DNA of 64,000 nucleotides from Eleusine coracana subsp. coracana (taxonomy: Eukaryota > Streptophyta > Magnoliopsida > Poales > Poaceae). How positions within the stretch are numbered: position 1 is the first letter of the stretch; every line of letters begins with the position of its first letter. Position numbers and translations under genes: made by a program. The notes beneath the pieces are model-generated. The model saw only the letters and a list, made by a program, of their open reading frames with translations. It searched no databases and was not told where the DNA came from. This document shows, in pieces, positions 10,724 to 19,708 of the stretch. The stretch is taken from positions 60,550,631 through 60,614,630 of the forward strand of contig CM064426.1 of assembly GCA_032690845.1 (NCBI GenBank). Reading direction: 5' to 3'.

Positions 10724-13700
10724 TCCTCCCCCTCTTGAAGTGGAGTCGTCCTCGACTCAAGCTCATTCTCTTCTCCCAAGTATGGTTTCAAATCTGAAAT
10801 ATTAAAAGTAGGACTAACCCCAAACTCGGAAGGCAGCTCAAGTTTGTATGCATTATCATTAATCTTCTCAATTATTTTGAAAGTACCATCAGCTCTAGGC
10901 ATTAATTTAGACTTTCTCAAATCTGGAAATCTATCTTTTCTCAAGTGTAACCATACTAAATCTCCTACATCAAGTTTTACTTCTTTTCTACCTTTACTAC
11001 CAGCAATTTTATACTTGTCATTCATCTTTTCAATGCTAAGTCTAGTGGTCTTATGTATTTTTAAAATAAATTCAGCACGTTCCTTAGCATCAACATGAAC
11101 TCTCTCATGAATAGGTAGAGAAAGTATATCAAGTGGAGTACGGGGATCAAAACCATACACTACTTTGAAAGGACTTACCTTGGTAGTAGAATGTGTTGCC
11201 CGATTATATGCAAACTCAACATGAGGCAAACATTCTTCCCATTGCTTCAAATTTTTCTTCAAAATAGCTCTCAACATAGTACCCAAAGTGCGGTTCACCA
11301 CCTCAGTTTGTCCATCAGGTTGTGGGTGACAAGTTGTAGAAAACAACAACTTTGGACCCAACTTATTCCAAAGTGTGCGCCAAAAGTGACTCAAGAATTT
11401 GGCATCACGATCTGAAACAATAGTAGAAGGCATACCATGCAAACGAACAATTTCTTTGAAAAAGAGATCAACAATATAACTAGCATCATCAGTCTTATGA
11501 CGTGGTATAAAGTGTGCCATCTTAGAAAATCTATCCACAACAACAAAAATACTATCACTCCCCCTCTTAGTCCTAGGCAGTCCTAAAACAAAGTCCATTG
11601 AAATATCCGCCCAAGGAATAGAAAGAACAGGAAGTGGCATGTATAAACCATGTGGATTCAAGCGAGACTTAGCTTTTTGACATGTAGTGCAGCGAGCAAC
11701 AAAGCGCTCAACATCTTTCCTCATCCTTGGCCAAAAGAAGTGTGTGGCCAAAATATCCTCCGTCTTCTTGGCACCAAAATGACCCATCAATCCACCTCCA
11801 TGCGCCTCCTGTAACAACAAAAGACGAACGGAACCAACTGGAATGCATAGGCGGTTAGCTCTAAACAAGAATCCATCATTCAACACAAATTTATTCCCTG
11901 CACGACCTTCTTTACAATGCAGCAATACATCCTTAAAATCAACATCAGCAACATATTGTTCTTTAATTCCCTCAAGTCCAAAAATTCTACAATCAAGTTG
12001 AGACAATAAAGTATAGCGCCTAGATAAAGCATCAGCAATCACATTATCCTTCCCTTTCTTATGTTTAATAATGTAAGGAAAAGACTCAATAAACTCAATC
12101 CATTTAGCATGTCTATGGTTCAAATTACATTGAGAACGAATATACTTAAGTGATTCATGATCAGAATGAATAACAAATTCTTTGGGCAACAAATAATGAC
12201 GCCACGTCTCTAAACAACGTACAAGTGCATACAATTCCTTATCATACGTGGAGTAATTCAAAATAGGCCCAGTAATTTTCTCACTAAAGTATGTAATAGG
12301 TTTACTATTTTGCATCAAAACACCACCAATGCCTATACCACTAGCATCACATTCAAGCTCAAAAATCTTATCAAAATTAGGTAATTGCAGCAATGGTGCA
12401 TGTGTAAGTTTATCCTTCAAAGCATCAAAAGACTCATGATGTACCTTACCCCAATGGAAATCAATGCCCTTCTTTGTCAACTCATGCAAAGGTGCAGCAA
12501 TGGTGCTGAAATCTTTGACAAAGCGGTGGTAGAAACCTGCAAGACCAAGAAAACTTCTCACCTGTGTGATAGTTTTTGGTACAGGCCAGCTCTTTATGGC
12601 TTCAATCTTCACCTCATCCACCTCAATTCCCTGTGGAGTCACAACATAGCCAAGAAAAGAGACTCGATCCGTGCAAAAGATGCACTTCTCAAGGTTACCA
12701 AATAAACGTGCATCTCGTAAAGCATCAAAAACAGCACGCAAATGATTCATATGTTCATCTATAGATTTGCTATAAATCAAGATATCATCAAAGTAAACTA
12801 CCACAAATTTGCCAATGAAAGCTCTTAAAACCTCATTCATCAAGCGCATGAAAGTACTAGGTGCATTAGTTAACCCAAAAGGCATTACTAACCACTCATA
12901 TAAACCAAATTTGGTTTTGAAAGGTGTTTTCCATTCATCTCCAAGTTTCATTCTCATTTGATGGTAGCCACTACGCAAATCAATTTTAGTGAAAATTATA
13001 GCACCACATAACTCATCAAGCATGTCGTCTAGCCTAGGAATAGGATGATGATACCTAATAGTAATATTATTAATGGCTCTATAATCTACACACATACGCC
13101 AAGTACCATCTTTCTTAGGAACCAAAAGTACAGGAACAGCATAAGGACTAAGTGATTGACGAACATACCCACGATCCAAAAGGTCTTGAACTTGTCGTTG
13201 TATCTCCTTAGTCTCCTCAGGGTTGGTCCTATAAGCAGCACGATTTGGCAAAGTAGCACCCGGAATCAAATCAATTTGATGCTCAATCCCTCTCAAAGGT
13301 GGCAATCCCGGGGGTATCTCAGCTGGAAAAACATCCTCATACTCCTGCAAAAGGTTAGTGACAGCAGGAGACACAACACTAGAAACAATATCATCAAGCG
13401 AAAACAAAGCTTCTTTGCATATCAAGGCATAGCAAATATCATCATTATCAGAAATTTCAGCAAGCTCAGATTTTGTTGCAAGACATGAACGACCTTGTAA
13501 TTTAATTCCAGCACCCTTAGAACTTGAAGAATCATTAACATTACTAGGTGTAGAATTAGAATTAACAGGTTGTTGAATTTCCGGACCTTTATTTTTCAAA
13601 CTAGCAGCTCTTTCTAAATCAGCTTGTACAATTTCAGCAGGGGTCATTGGTAACAAAGTAATTTTAGTTCCTTTATGCATAAAAGTGTACTTATTACTTC

Positions 13701-14529
13701 TACCATGGTGTACAACATCATTATCAAATTCCCAAGGTCTACCCAATAAAAGTGAACATGCTTGCATGGGTACGACATCACAATCAACAGAATCCACATA
13801 AGAACCAATAGAAAAAGGAACTCTACAAGTTTGTATTACCTTAGCTTTGCCAGAGTCATTTAACCACTGAATATAGTACGGATGTGGATGTGGACGTGTG
13901 GTCAAAGCAAGCTTGTTGACCACATCAGAACTCACCAAGTTATTGCAGCTCCCTCCATCAATGATGACACGTGCTCGGCGGTTCTTGATGACGAAGAAAA
14001 TCTGGAACAAGTTGTGGCGCTGCATCGTCTCGGGCTGATGAACTTGTGTGCTAAGGACACGTTGAACAATAATGTTCATGTATCCTGTGGTGTCTCCGCC
14101 TCCAAGGACGAGGTCACTACCGGTGGCAGTGATGTCCTCCTCCTCATCCTCCATATCGGAGGTGCTCATGTAACCGCCATCGTCTTGCGCCACATATGCC
14201 CGCCTACTTGGACAATCTTTCTGCACATGACCAAGTCCATGGCAACGGTGGCACTGAATCCCTGTAGTGCGCCCTGTCGAAGCAACAAAGGAGGCACTAA
14301 TAGCTGGTACCTGCATAGAAAGTTTACCTGAGCGCGTAGAAGGTGCAGGGGCTGATCTTGGGGCTGTAGAAACAACACTGGTCCCCTTAGTAGCTGCTGG
14401 TGGGGGCGGCCGGAAAGATGGCCTGGGCAGCCCCGAAGTCCCCGTCGAGCATGGGGGGTAGGAGTTCCTTGACTTGCTGTACTCCTCAAAAGCCTGGAAA
14501 AGTCCCTGTGATTCTTTCTCTGCAAGCAT
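10408..14529 (-). CDS. CrmA polyprotein: Gag C-terminus, protease, RT, RNase H, integrase with CR motif
   Basis: An uninterrupted frame of 1373 codons. Order: zinc knuckle CHRCHGLGHVQKDC (93-106), aspartic protease with DGGS (191-194), RT with YFDD (579-582), RNase H from about 725, and integrase with an HHCC finger (H910, H917, C947, C950) and catalytic D979, D1040 and E1076. A GPY/F-type module (about 1205-1233) follows. The C-terminal tail (about 1255-1310, ESRTTPLQEGEDDEDI then GPMTRARARRLN) resembles the CR motif, the chromodomain-like targeting tail of CRM integrases. The enzymes copy element RNA into DNA and insert it. Residues from about 1269 are encoded inside the 3' LTR. The true start is upstream in the broken gag, so the ATG at 14529 is internal. 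All catalytic motifs look intact. Confidence 0.9.
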   Translation of the reverse strand: MLAEKESQGLFQAFEEYSKSRNSYPPCSTGTSGLPRPSFRPPPPAATKGTSVVSTAPRSAPAPSTRSGKLSMQVPAISASFVASTGRTTGIQCHRCHGLGHVQKDCPSRRAYVAQDDGGYMSTSDMEDEEEDITATGSDLVLGGGDTTGYMNIIVQRVLSTQVHQPETMQRHNLFQIFFVIKNRRARVIIDGGSCNNLVSSDVVNKLALTTRPHPHPYYIQWLNDSGKAKVIQTCRVPFSIGSYVDSVDCDVVPMQACSLLLGRPWEFDNDVVHHGRSNKYTFMHKGTKITLLPMTPAEIVQADLERAASLKNKGPEIQQPVNSNSTPSNVNDSSSSKGAGIKLQGRSCLATKSELAEISDNDDICYALICKEALFSLDDIVSSVVSPAVTNLLQEYEDVFPAEIPPGLPPLRGIEHQIDLIPGATLPNRAAYRTNPEETKEIQRQVQDLLDRGYVRQSLSPYAVPVLLVPKKDGTWRMCVDYRAINNITIRYHHPIPRLDDMLDELCGAIIFTKIDLRSGYHQMRMKLGDEWKTPFKTKFGLYEWLVMPFGLTNAPSTFMRLMNEVLRAFIGKFVVVYFDDILIYSKSIDEHMNHLRAVFDALRDARLFGNLEKCIFCTDRVSFLGYVVTPQGIEVDEVKIEAIKSWPVPKTITQVRSFLGLAGFYHRFVKDFSTIAAPLHELTKKGIDFHWGKVHHESFDALKDKLTHAPLLQLPNFDKIFELECDASGIGIGGVLMQNSKPITYFSEKITGPILNYSTYDKELYALVRCLETWRHYLLPKEFVIHSDHESLKYIRSQCNLNHRHAKWIEFIESFPYIIKHKKGKDNVIADALSRRYTLLSQLDCRIFGLEGIKEQYVADVDFKDVLLHCKEGRAGNKFVLNDGFLFRANRLCIPVGSVRLLLLQEAHGGGLMGHFGAKKTEDILATHFFWPRMRKDVERFVARCTTCQKAKSRLNPHGLYMPLPVLSIPWADISMDFVLGLPRTKRGSDSIFVVVDRFSKMAHFIPRHKTDDASYIVDLFFKEIVRLHGMPSTIVSDRDAKFLSHFWRTLWNKLGPKLLFSTTCHPQPDGQTEVVNRTLGTMLRAILKKNLKQWEECLPHVEFAYNRATHSTTKVSPFKVVYGFDPRTPLDILSLPIHERVHVDAKERAEFILKIHKTTRLSIEKMNDKYKIAGSKGRKEVKLDVGDLVWLHLRKDRFPDLRKSKLMPRADGTFKIIEKINDNAYKLELPSEFGVSPTFNISDLKPYLGEENELESRTTPLQEGEDDEDITPKDTCNTPPILDLQGPMTRARARRLNLEVSSFLRSLLYVTFKNGLLPNDYIIIRNHGEDQEMMGEGLGDVEDQQGRGSQGGGPTKTDFESVLGLRTSLH
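10724..10736 (-). other. CrmA polypurine tract inside the coding sequence
   Basis: The minus strand reads AAGAGGGGGAGGA directly before the LTR start TGATGAAGACATC. The same bases encode the acidic QEGEDD stretch of the integrase tail, so one sequence serves as DNA-synthesis primer and as codons. Confidence 0.8.
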
Positions 14530-15431
14530 AGCATACTGGAAACACTAGGTGAGGGTATAATATTCTTTATAATCAAGGATGTCCGGAATTTCTTTTCTTG
14601 AACCAGAATAAAAGCGACAAATCCGATCCTCTACTTTTTCAACTACAGCACAACGAATCAAACCCTTCTGAAGTCTTGAACAGTTTTATCTCCTTGGTCT
14701 AAATGTTGCAGTTTATTACGAATCTCTCTATAAAAAGAAGGGGAAACAAAATGATCACGCATTGCTACCTTAAGTTCTTCCCAAGTAGTAGGCAAATCAG
14801 TTTCAGCAGCTAGACCACTCCACCAAACAATAGCAAAGTCCTTAAACTCACTAGTAGCTTGTCTAACTCTATGTTGCTCAGGAACAAGGTGGGCATTAAA
14901 TTTTTATTCTACAGTCATCTCCCAATCAAGATAAACATCACCATCATACTGACCCGAAAATGAAGGAATTGAAAACTTAATTTTAGCATACGGGTCATCT
15001 GGAGCATAGTTACCGTGTGGACGACGGTTGTAGTTATGGAAACCACCCATACCTTGAGTATTATGTTGCAAACGACGTCGTAATCGTGCAGTCCTTGTAG
15101 CTGACCTATCCACGGTGCCATCAGCCTTATACACCGTGTCTTCATCATGGACATCTTCAACGTCGTTGTTGTTATTATTGGTGTTCGTATTGTTGGTTTT
15201 AGGAGCGGTCTCCAACGCGACAACCTGATCGGTTAACTTAGAGACCCACTTCTCTAACCGCTCGATGCTTTCTCCAATGTGAAGCTTGCTAACCGCATCA
15301 GTAACGACTCTGGTGATCGTCTCTGCCAAATCACTCTGAGCAGCCTGCAAAGCCTTCTGGAGCTGCTCTTGGCTCACGCACTCAGCAAATTGTGAGGGTG
15401 AAGCCATCTCTTCGTCGTCACTTCCTGCCAT
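14530..15431 (-). pseudogene. CrmA gag, N-terminal and central part, broken
   Basis: Gag starts at ATG 15431 (MAGSDDEE; an upstream ATG at 15455 is in frame). It runs open to a TAA at 14904-14906 that interrupts the conserved capsid region: WEMTVE-stop-KFNAHLVPEQ, then FKDFAIVWWSGL. A frameshift near 14665 and a further stop near 14547 precede the long pol frame, which resumes in Gag at 14529. The N-terminal part has an amphipathic segment and an asparagine run. One nonsense change, one frameshift and one more stop separate it from the pol frame. Confidence 0.8.
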
Positions 15432-16615
15432 CACAAACACCAAAACAAGAAACAAACAGTGAAGGTTATCCCTATAAAACAGCTAAGCAATGGTGCCTCT
15501 CAACACAGCAAAAGGAGACTCCTTACAAAGCTCTTACAAAGTTCTGAAAAGCAAAGGAAAGGATACCAGAGAGATGTGTTCCATGATTGTAAGGGTCACA
15601 AAATAACCTGTGTGCTGTCCAGAAGAAATATGTAGAGCTAGAAAGGCCAAATATATATATGTGAGTGGTACACAAATCAAAAACAGATAGTAAAGCTGAA
15701 TAAGTGCCCAAGTAACTTGTCCCTAGTTGCTGGTCTAAGTATGTCCCAGAACAGTAGTGATAGCAAAGTAGAAATAAGGAGACAAAGGCACAACAGACGA
15801 TAACAGGGGGCTAAGTGCAAAACAGCCAAATCCAGAAATTTCAAGGGGCTAGATGTAGCACTAGTAGAAATCCTAAATTTCTTTTTTTTGATTTTATTTT
15901 TTTGATATTTTTCTCCAACTCACTAACAATGGAGGAGAATCCACAAAATAATTCAGCTCAAACAGAGGTAGGATGTGGCCTACAGAAAATCTTGAAGTTG
16001 CAGAAAACGTTGGGTTTAAACTTAAATTAATTTTTTCTTTATCTTCCCGATTTTTTTTGAAGTTTTTGACGAGGGCACACAGGGTGTAGCCAAGTATGGG
16101 TATGCTCAACTTTGAGTCAAGAATCTCCTGTAAAAATTTCAGCCAAAATGAACAACCGAGCGAAAAGTTATGCCCGTTTTACCGAAGGGGGGTCGGAGTC
16201 AGTTTTTCAGAAACCCGAGTCGGGTTTGGAATCGGGTAAGATTCTTTTTGGCGGCGTGGATGCAGCGGAAAGTGGAATTTGTGGGGACTGGTCCGAGGTG
16301 TTTGAGGGTGGGATTAGGGTGGGTGTATCGATCAATCAACCCTAGCACACAAAGCCGATAGAACAGAGGATGGTGAAGGGGATGGCGGCTAGGGTTGCAA
16401 GGGAAACACTACTCATGACAAAAACACAAACTAAACCAGCGACTAAACAAAAACTAGGGCACAAACTAAACACTACGGACTCTAAAATTGAAATATGCAA
16501 AGGCTAAACACGTGGTTATGGGTGAAGGGGAAATTTTTTTTTGGCTTTTCTGTGGATGATAGGATGAACACAAAACAAAATTAACTAAGGGTAGTGCGAA
16601 CCTGACGGTGCACCT
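15432..16615 (-). other. CrmA 5' leader, no gene
   Basis: About 1.2 kb between the primer site and gag with no recognisable frame. On the plus strand it has short T-rich runs (15890-15905, 16026-16065) and a region of GGGTTGG/GGCGG-type sequence at 16180-16340. It is presumably the untranslated leader and packaging region. Confidence 0.6.
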
Positions 16616-16633
16616 GAAGTTCTGATTACCACT
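16616..16633 (-). other. CrmA primer binding site (initiator Met-tRNA type)
   Basis: Just inside the 5' LTR the minus strand reads AGTGGTAATCAGAACTTC. This resembles the TGGTATCAGAGC element complementary to the 3' end of initiator Met-tRNA. Confidence 0.65.
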
Positions 16634-17555
16634 TGATGTGGACAAGGGTTTCCGATCTTCCGAAAGGTTCTAGATATGTTGATTTGGTCGGAGGCGACAC
16701 ACAAATCGATCCGGCTTCAGAACAGCACGTTCTAAACCCCGCAATCGCAGCACGACGTCTCCTCTGGTTATCAACCGTCCTAAAATGATTGACCTCGCTG
16801 AGAAGACTAATCCCTGCCTGCAAATCAAGAACACAAGCAAGAACAAAGAAGAAAGCAACACAATTGCAGATGTATTATGAATCTCACGAAGTTGGGGTCT
16901 CACAAACCGTGATGACGGCGAAACTGTTATGAACAGAATAATTTAAGCAAAACCCGAACCCTAATGGTGCGGCGACGGCTGCATATGAAGACCCTAGAAT
17001 CGTGCAAGACCCTCTGGACGCACCCCTACTTGGGCTCAACTAGATACAAAGCCCAAAGGCCAAAAACAGGCGACACAACACCGAAATAGATTCTGGACTC
17101 TCTCTTGTTTCGACGATTCCCGATGACTCCGGATGAATTTTGATATGAGACTGGCGGCATTGGAAAGGTCTTCTTCTTATCTTTACGTGCATACGTAGAA
17201 CATCCAAATCTGAGTCCGTATGCTTCTTGGCCATCCGTTTTAGTGCAGACTGGTCCTGAGCCCCAAAACAGACTCGAAGTCGGTTTTGGTTGGGCCTCCA
17301 CCTTGGCTTTCACGTCCTTGCTGGTCCTCCACGTCTCCAAGTCCTTCTCCCATCATCTCCTGGTCCTCTCCATGATTCCTAATTACAATATAATCATTAG
17401 GTAGCAAACCATTCTCAAAAGTGACATATAATAAAGAACGTAGGAACGAGCTCACCTCTAAATTTAGTCGTCGTGCACGAGCTCTAGTCATTGGACCTTG
17501 CAAGTCTAAAATTGGAGGAGTGTTGCATGTATCCTTAGGAGTGATGTCCTCATCA
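16634..17555 (-). repeat. CrmA 5' LTR
   Basis: This 922-bp repeat matches 9803-10723. It includes a copy of the C-terminal pol codons (frame to 17240) not preceded by the rest of pol, as expected for the 5' copy. The outer end GATGTCCTCATCA is followed by CACTA sequence at 17556. Confidence 0.92.
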
Positions 17556-18380
17556 GAGGGATCAAGAATATAACAGATGTTATAGATAGCAGGATTCAAA
17601 TCACTCATTCTACAACAGTACGTCCTATGCAGTGGCAATTCAGGAATTGCATCAATAGAAGTATATTAGCAGAATTTAGAATCGAAATGTAGTAAAGATT
17701 AACAAATACATGCCATATCTAATTATCTTATATTATGGCATAACATATATCAAACCTACAAGTCGACTCAACGGTATTCATTCTAGTTCTTGGAAATAAA
17801 CTAATCGATGCAGATAATTGGAAAAAGCAGCACCTTCCATGGTGCCTAATCACATTAGATACCGGCTAACAAAAGATAATTCGCTGACCCTACAAAACAA
17901 AAAGAAAGCTACCTAAATCATTTCCGCCCTCTGACCCACTAAACTATCAGATTGTGTCATCGATTCGCCACTAAACCAATGGTCGTCATATCCACAGAAA
18001 ATGAAGCCATGAGCCCCACGTATCAATGAATGAAGAAATGAGTCAGCAAGCCATTTTAATGAATCTTAGAACAACCTGTGCTACGGTAAGCAACAACAAT
18101 AATGCAGTTTATCTCTATATCAGAGTACACATATAGTAACCAAATGGAATAAAAAAATGAATGAAAGATTGGTTCGTAGCAGACAACTTGATCTCACCTG
18201 TTCAACCTAACCAAATAGGACATATTCGAGAGAGGTTTATTAACAGCTAAACAGACGTTCATGGTCGGGTGAAATAAATCAACTTGGGTGCTACAATCCA
18301 GAGAAAGAAGCAAGTCTACAAGAACACTGCGATTGAAGAACAGAAAACAGGGTCTACAATCTAGAGAAAGAAGCAAGTCT
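17556..18380. other. CacA spacer between CrmA and the GC-rich leader, no gene
   Basis: AT-rich sequence without a credible frame, probably intron of the second CACTA gene. A direct repeat (AGAGAAAGAAGCAAGTCTAC at about 18300 and 18361) lies at its right end. Confidence 0.55.
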
Positions 18381-19135
18381 ACAAGTCCTTACCATGGATG
18401 GCGATCTTGCCCAATCCCCCAGAGGATTCGGTGGGGCGACTCTTGGCACTCGCTGCCTCCAGTGATCCGAAGAGCAGCGTCGAAGCTCGGGGAGGAGGGG
18501 GCCCATGCCTGCGGCAGCGAATCTCGGGGAGGAGGGCAGCCGTCGACGCGGCGGCACTTGGGGAAGCAGGAGGGAGGCCCGCGTGATGCTTGGGGAGAAG
18601 GGGGGCCGTGCCTGCGGTGTCGAAGCTCGGGGAGGAGGGGGGCCATGCCTGTGGCGGCGAAGCTCGAGGAGGAGGGCAGCCGTCGACGCGGCGGCGCTTA
18701 GAGAAGGAGGAGGGAGGCACGCGCGGAGCTCGGGGAGGAGGGGCCCATGCCTACGGCATCAAAGCTCGGAGAGGAGGGCAGCCGTCGACACAGCGTCGCT
18801 CAGAGAAGGAGGGAGGCATGCATGAAGCTTGGGGAGGAGGGGGCCCATGCCAGCGGCGGCGAAGCTCGGGGAGGAGGGGGGCCGTGTCTGCGGCGTCGAA
18901 TCTAAGGGAGGAGGGCACCCTTCGACGCGGCGGCGCTCGGGGAAGCTGGAGGGAGGCCCGCGCGATGCTCGAGGAGAAAGGGGCCCGTGCCTGTGGCGTC
19001 GAAGCTCGGAGAGGAGGGGGCCCGTGCCTACGGCCGTCGATGAGGGGCGCAGCGGCGGTCGGGAATGCAGAGAGGGGAGGCGGCGGTGCTCAGGACTTGG
19101 GCAGCCTGACGGCCGTCATCTCTTCTCCCCGCGGT
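18380..19135 (-). other. GC-rich, tandemly repeated first exon or leader of the second CacA gene
   Basis: Strongly GC-rich, unlike its AT-rich surroundings. Motifs recur: GGAGGGCAGCCGTCGACGCG and variants at about 18531, 18671, 18773 and 18908, and GAAGCTCGGGGAGGAGG at about 18483, 18620 and 18860. These form an imperfect higher-order repeat of about 100-140 bp. A TATA box on the minus strand lies at 19162-19170, and a plausible splice donor (CATG|GTAAGG) lies near 18388-18395. Frames exist on both strands, with Pro/Arg/Ser-rich products on the minus strand, but none resembles a known domain and the first minus-strand ATG opens a nine-codon frame. I read it as an untranslated or weakly coding leader. 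Confidence 0.45.
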
Positions 19136-19161
19136 TTGGGTTTGGGCCCCGCCGTGCCCCG

Positions 19162-19170
19162 TATTTTATA
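19162..19170 (-). promoter_or_regulatory. TATA box of the second CacA gene
   Basis: The minus strand reads CCTATAAAATACGGGG, a good plant TATA context. It lies between the internal subterminal-type repeats (19185-19262) and the GC-rich leader, so transcription would run leftwards toward the gene at 8709. Confidence 0.55.
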
Positions 19171-19184
19171 GGGTTTCTCTCTTT

Positions 19185-19262
19185 AGCGATGGCTCACAAA
19201 GTCAACCGCCGCTAAAAAGGAATAGCAGTGGTTGGCTTTGTGAGCTGCCGCTAAAAATCCGT
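19185..19262. repeat. Internal cluster of CacA subterminal-type repeats
   Basis: AGTCAACCGCCGCTAAAAA, AGCAGTGGTTGGCTTTGTGA and GAGCTGCCGCTAAAAA repeat in both orientations. They match the motif that fills the right end of the element (23815-23935). No CACTA tip is near, so this is an internal third cluster, directly upstream of the TATA box at 19162-19170. Confidence 0.7.
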
Positions 19263-19708
19263 GGTGTTTTTTTTATATTGTATTATTCATGCTCTAAAAT
19301 TGTATTGAAATTGTATTTTTTGTTTTCAAAAATTACCAGAGACTTGTTTTTTGCAGAAAAACCCATGAGTTCATTGTTAACTATATTTTAGTCTTGTCTT
19401 TTTATAGTTAGGCCCCTGTACTTAATAAAAATTAATGTTAGGTCCCAAAATTTTATAGAAACAACCCTATACTTTTTATTAATTATAGTTACTCCTAATA
19501 TTTTTACACTTTAATTCTTGTTATTTATAAATTGGTCCCTAAACTCTTTTATATTTACCTTTTAGCCCCTAAACCTTCAAATTACATGATGCTTAACAAA
19601 ATAAGTTACACAATCTTTCTATTCAAATAAGCATAAATTACATAGAACATAATACAAGGTTCAAATAATAAAAGGTACTTAACAAAATAAAATTACATGA
19701 TGCTAGAG
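19263..19708. other. AT-rich spacer, no gene
   Basis: Downstream of the TNP2 gene. It has poly-T stretches and repeated AGGCCCCTA/TAGCCCCTAAAC fragments (about 19411 and 19564) but no frame of note. Confidence 0.5.

Larger units (their letters stand above)
9803..17555 (-). mobile_element. CrmA: CRM-clade (centromeric chromovirus) Ty3/gypsy retrotransposon
   Basis: Direct repeats at 9803-10723 and 16634-17555 are the LTRs, with ends TGATGTGG...CATCA on the plus strand, so the element begins TGATGAGGACATC in its own sense. Flanks share GAGG (AGAGG left, GAGGG right), compatible with a 4-5 bp target duplication. The single gag-pol frame is on the minus strand. Its C-terminus and polypurine tract extend into the 3' LTR, a hallmark of CRM elements. 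CRM elements insert preferentially into centromeric chromatin. The gag half is broken and pol is open. Confidence 0.88.

Noticed and set aside
13882..14331. Plus-strand 149-codon frame in CrmA
   Set aside because: Antisense shadow of the Gag-protease coding region.
17240..17638. A second small CRM-tail gene
   Set aside because: It is the 5' LTR copy of the pol C-terminus without the rest of pol, read through into CACTA sequence.
18590..19171. Plus-strand 193-codon Gly/Arg-rich protein
   Set aside because: Product of the GC-rich tandem repeat, open in several frames on both strands. No start context or homology.
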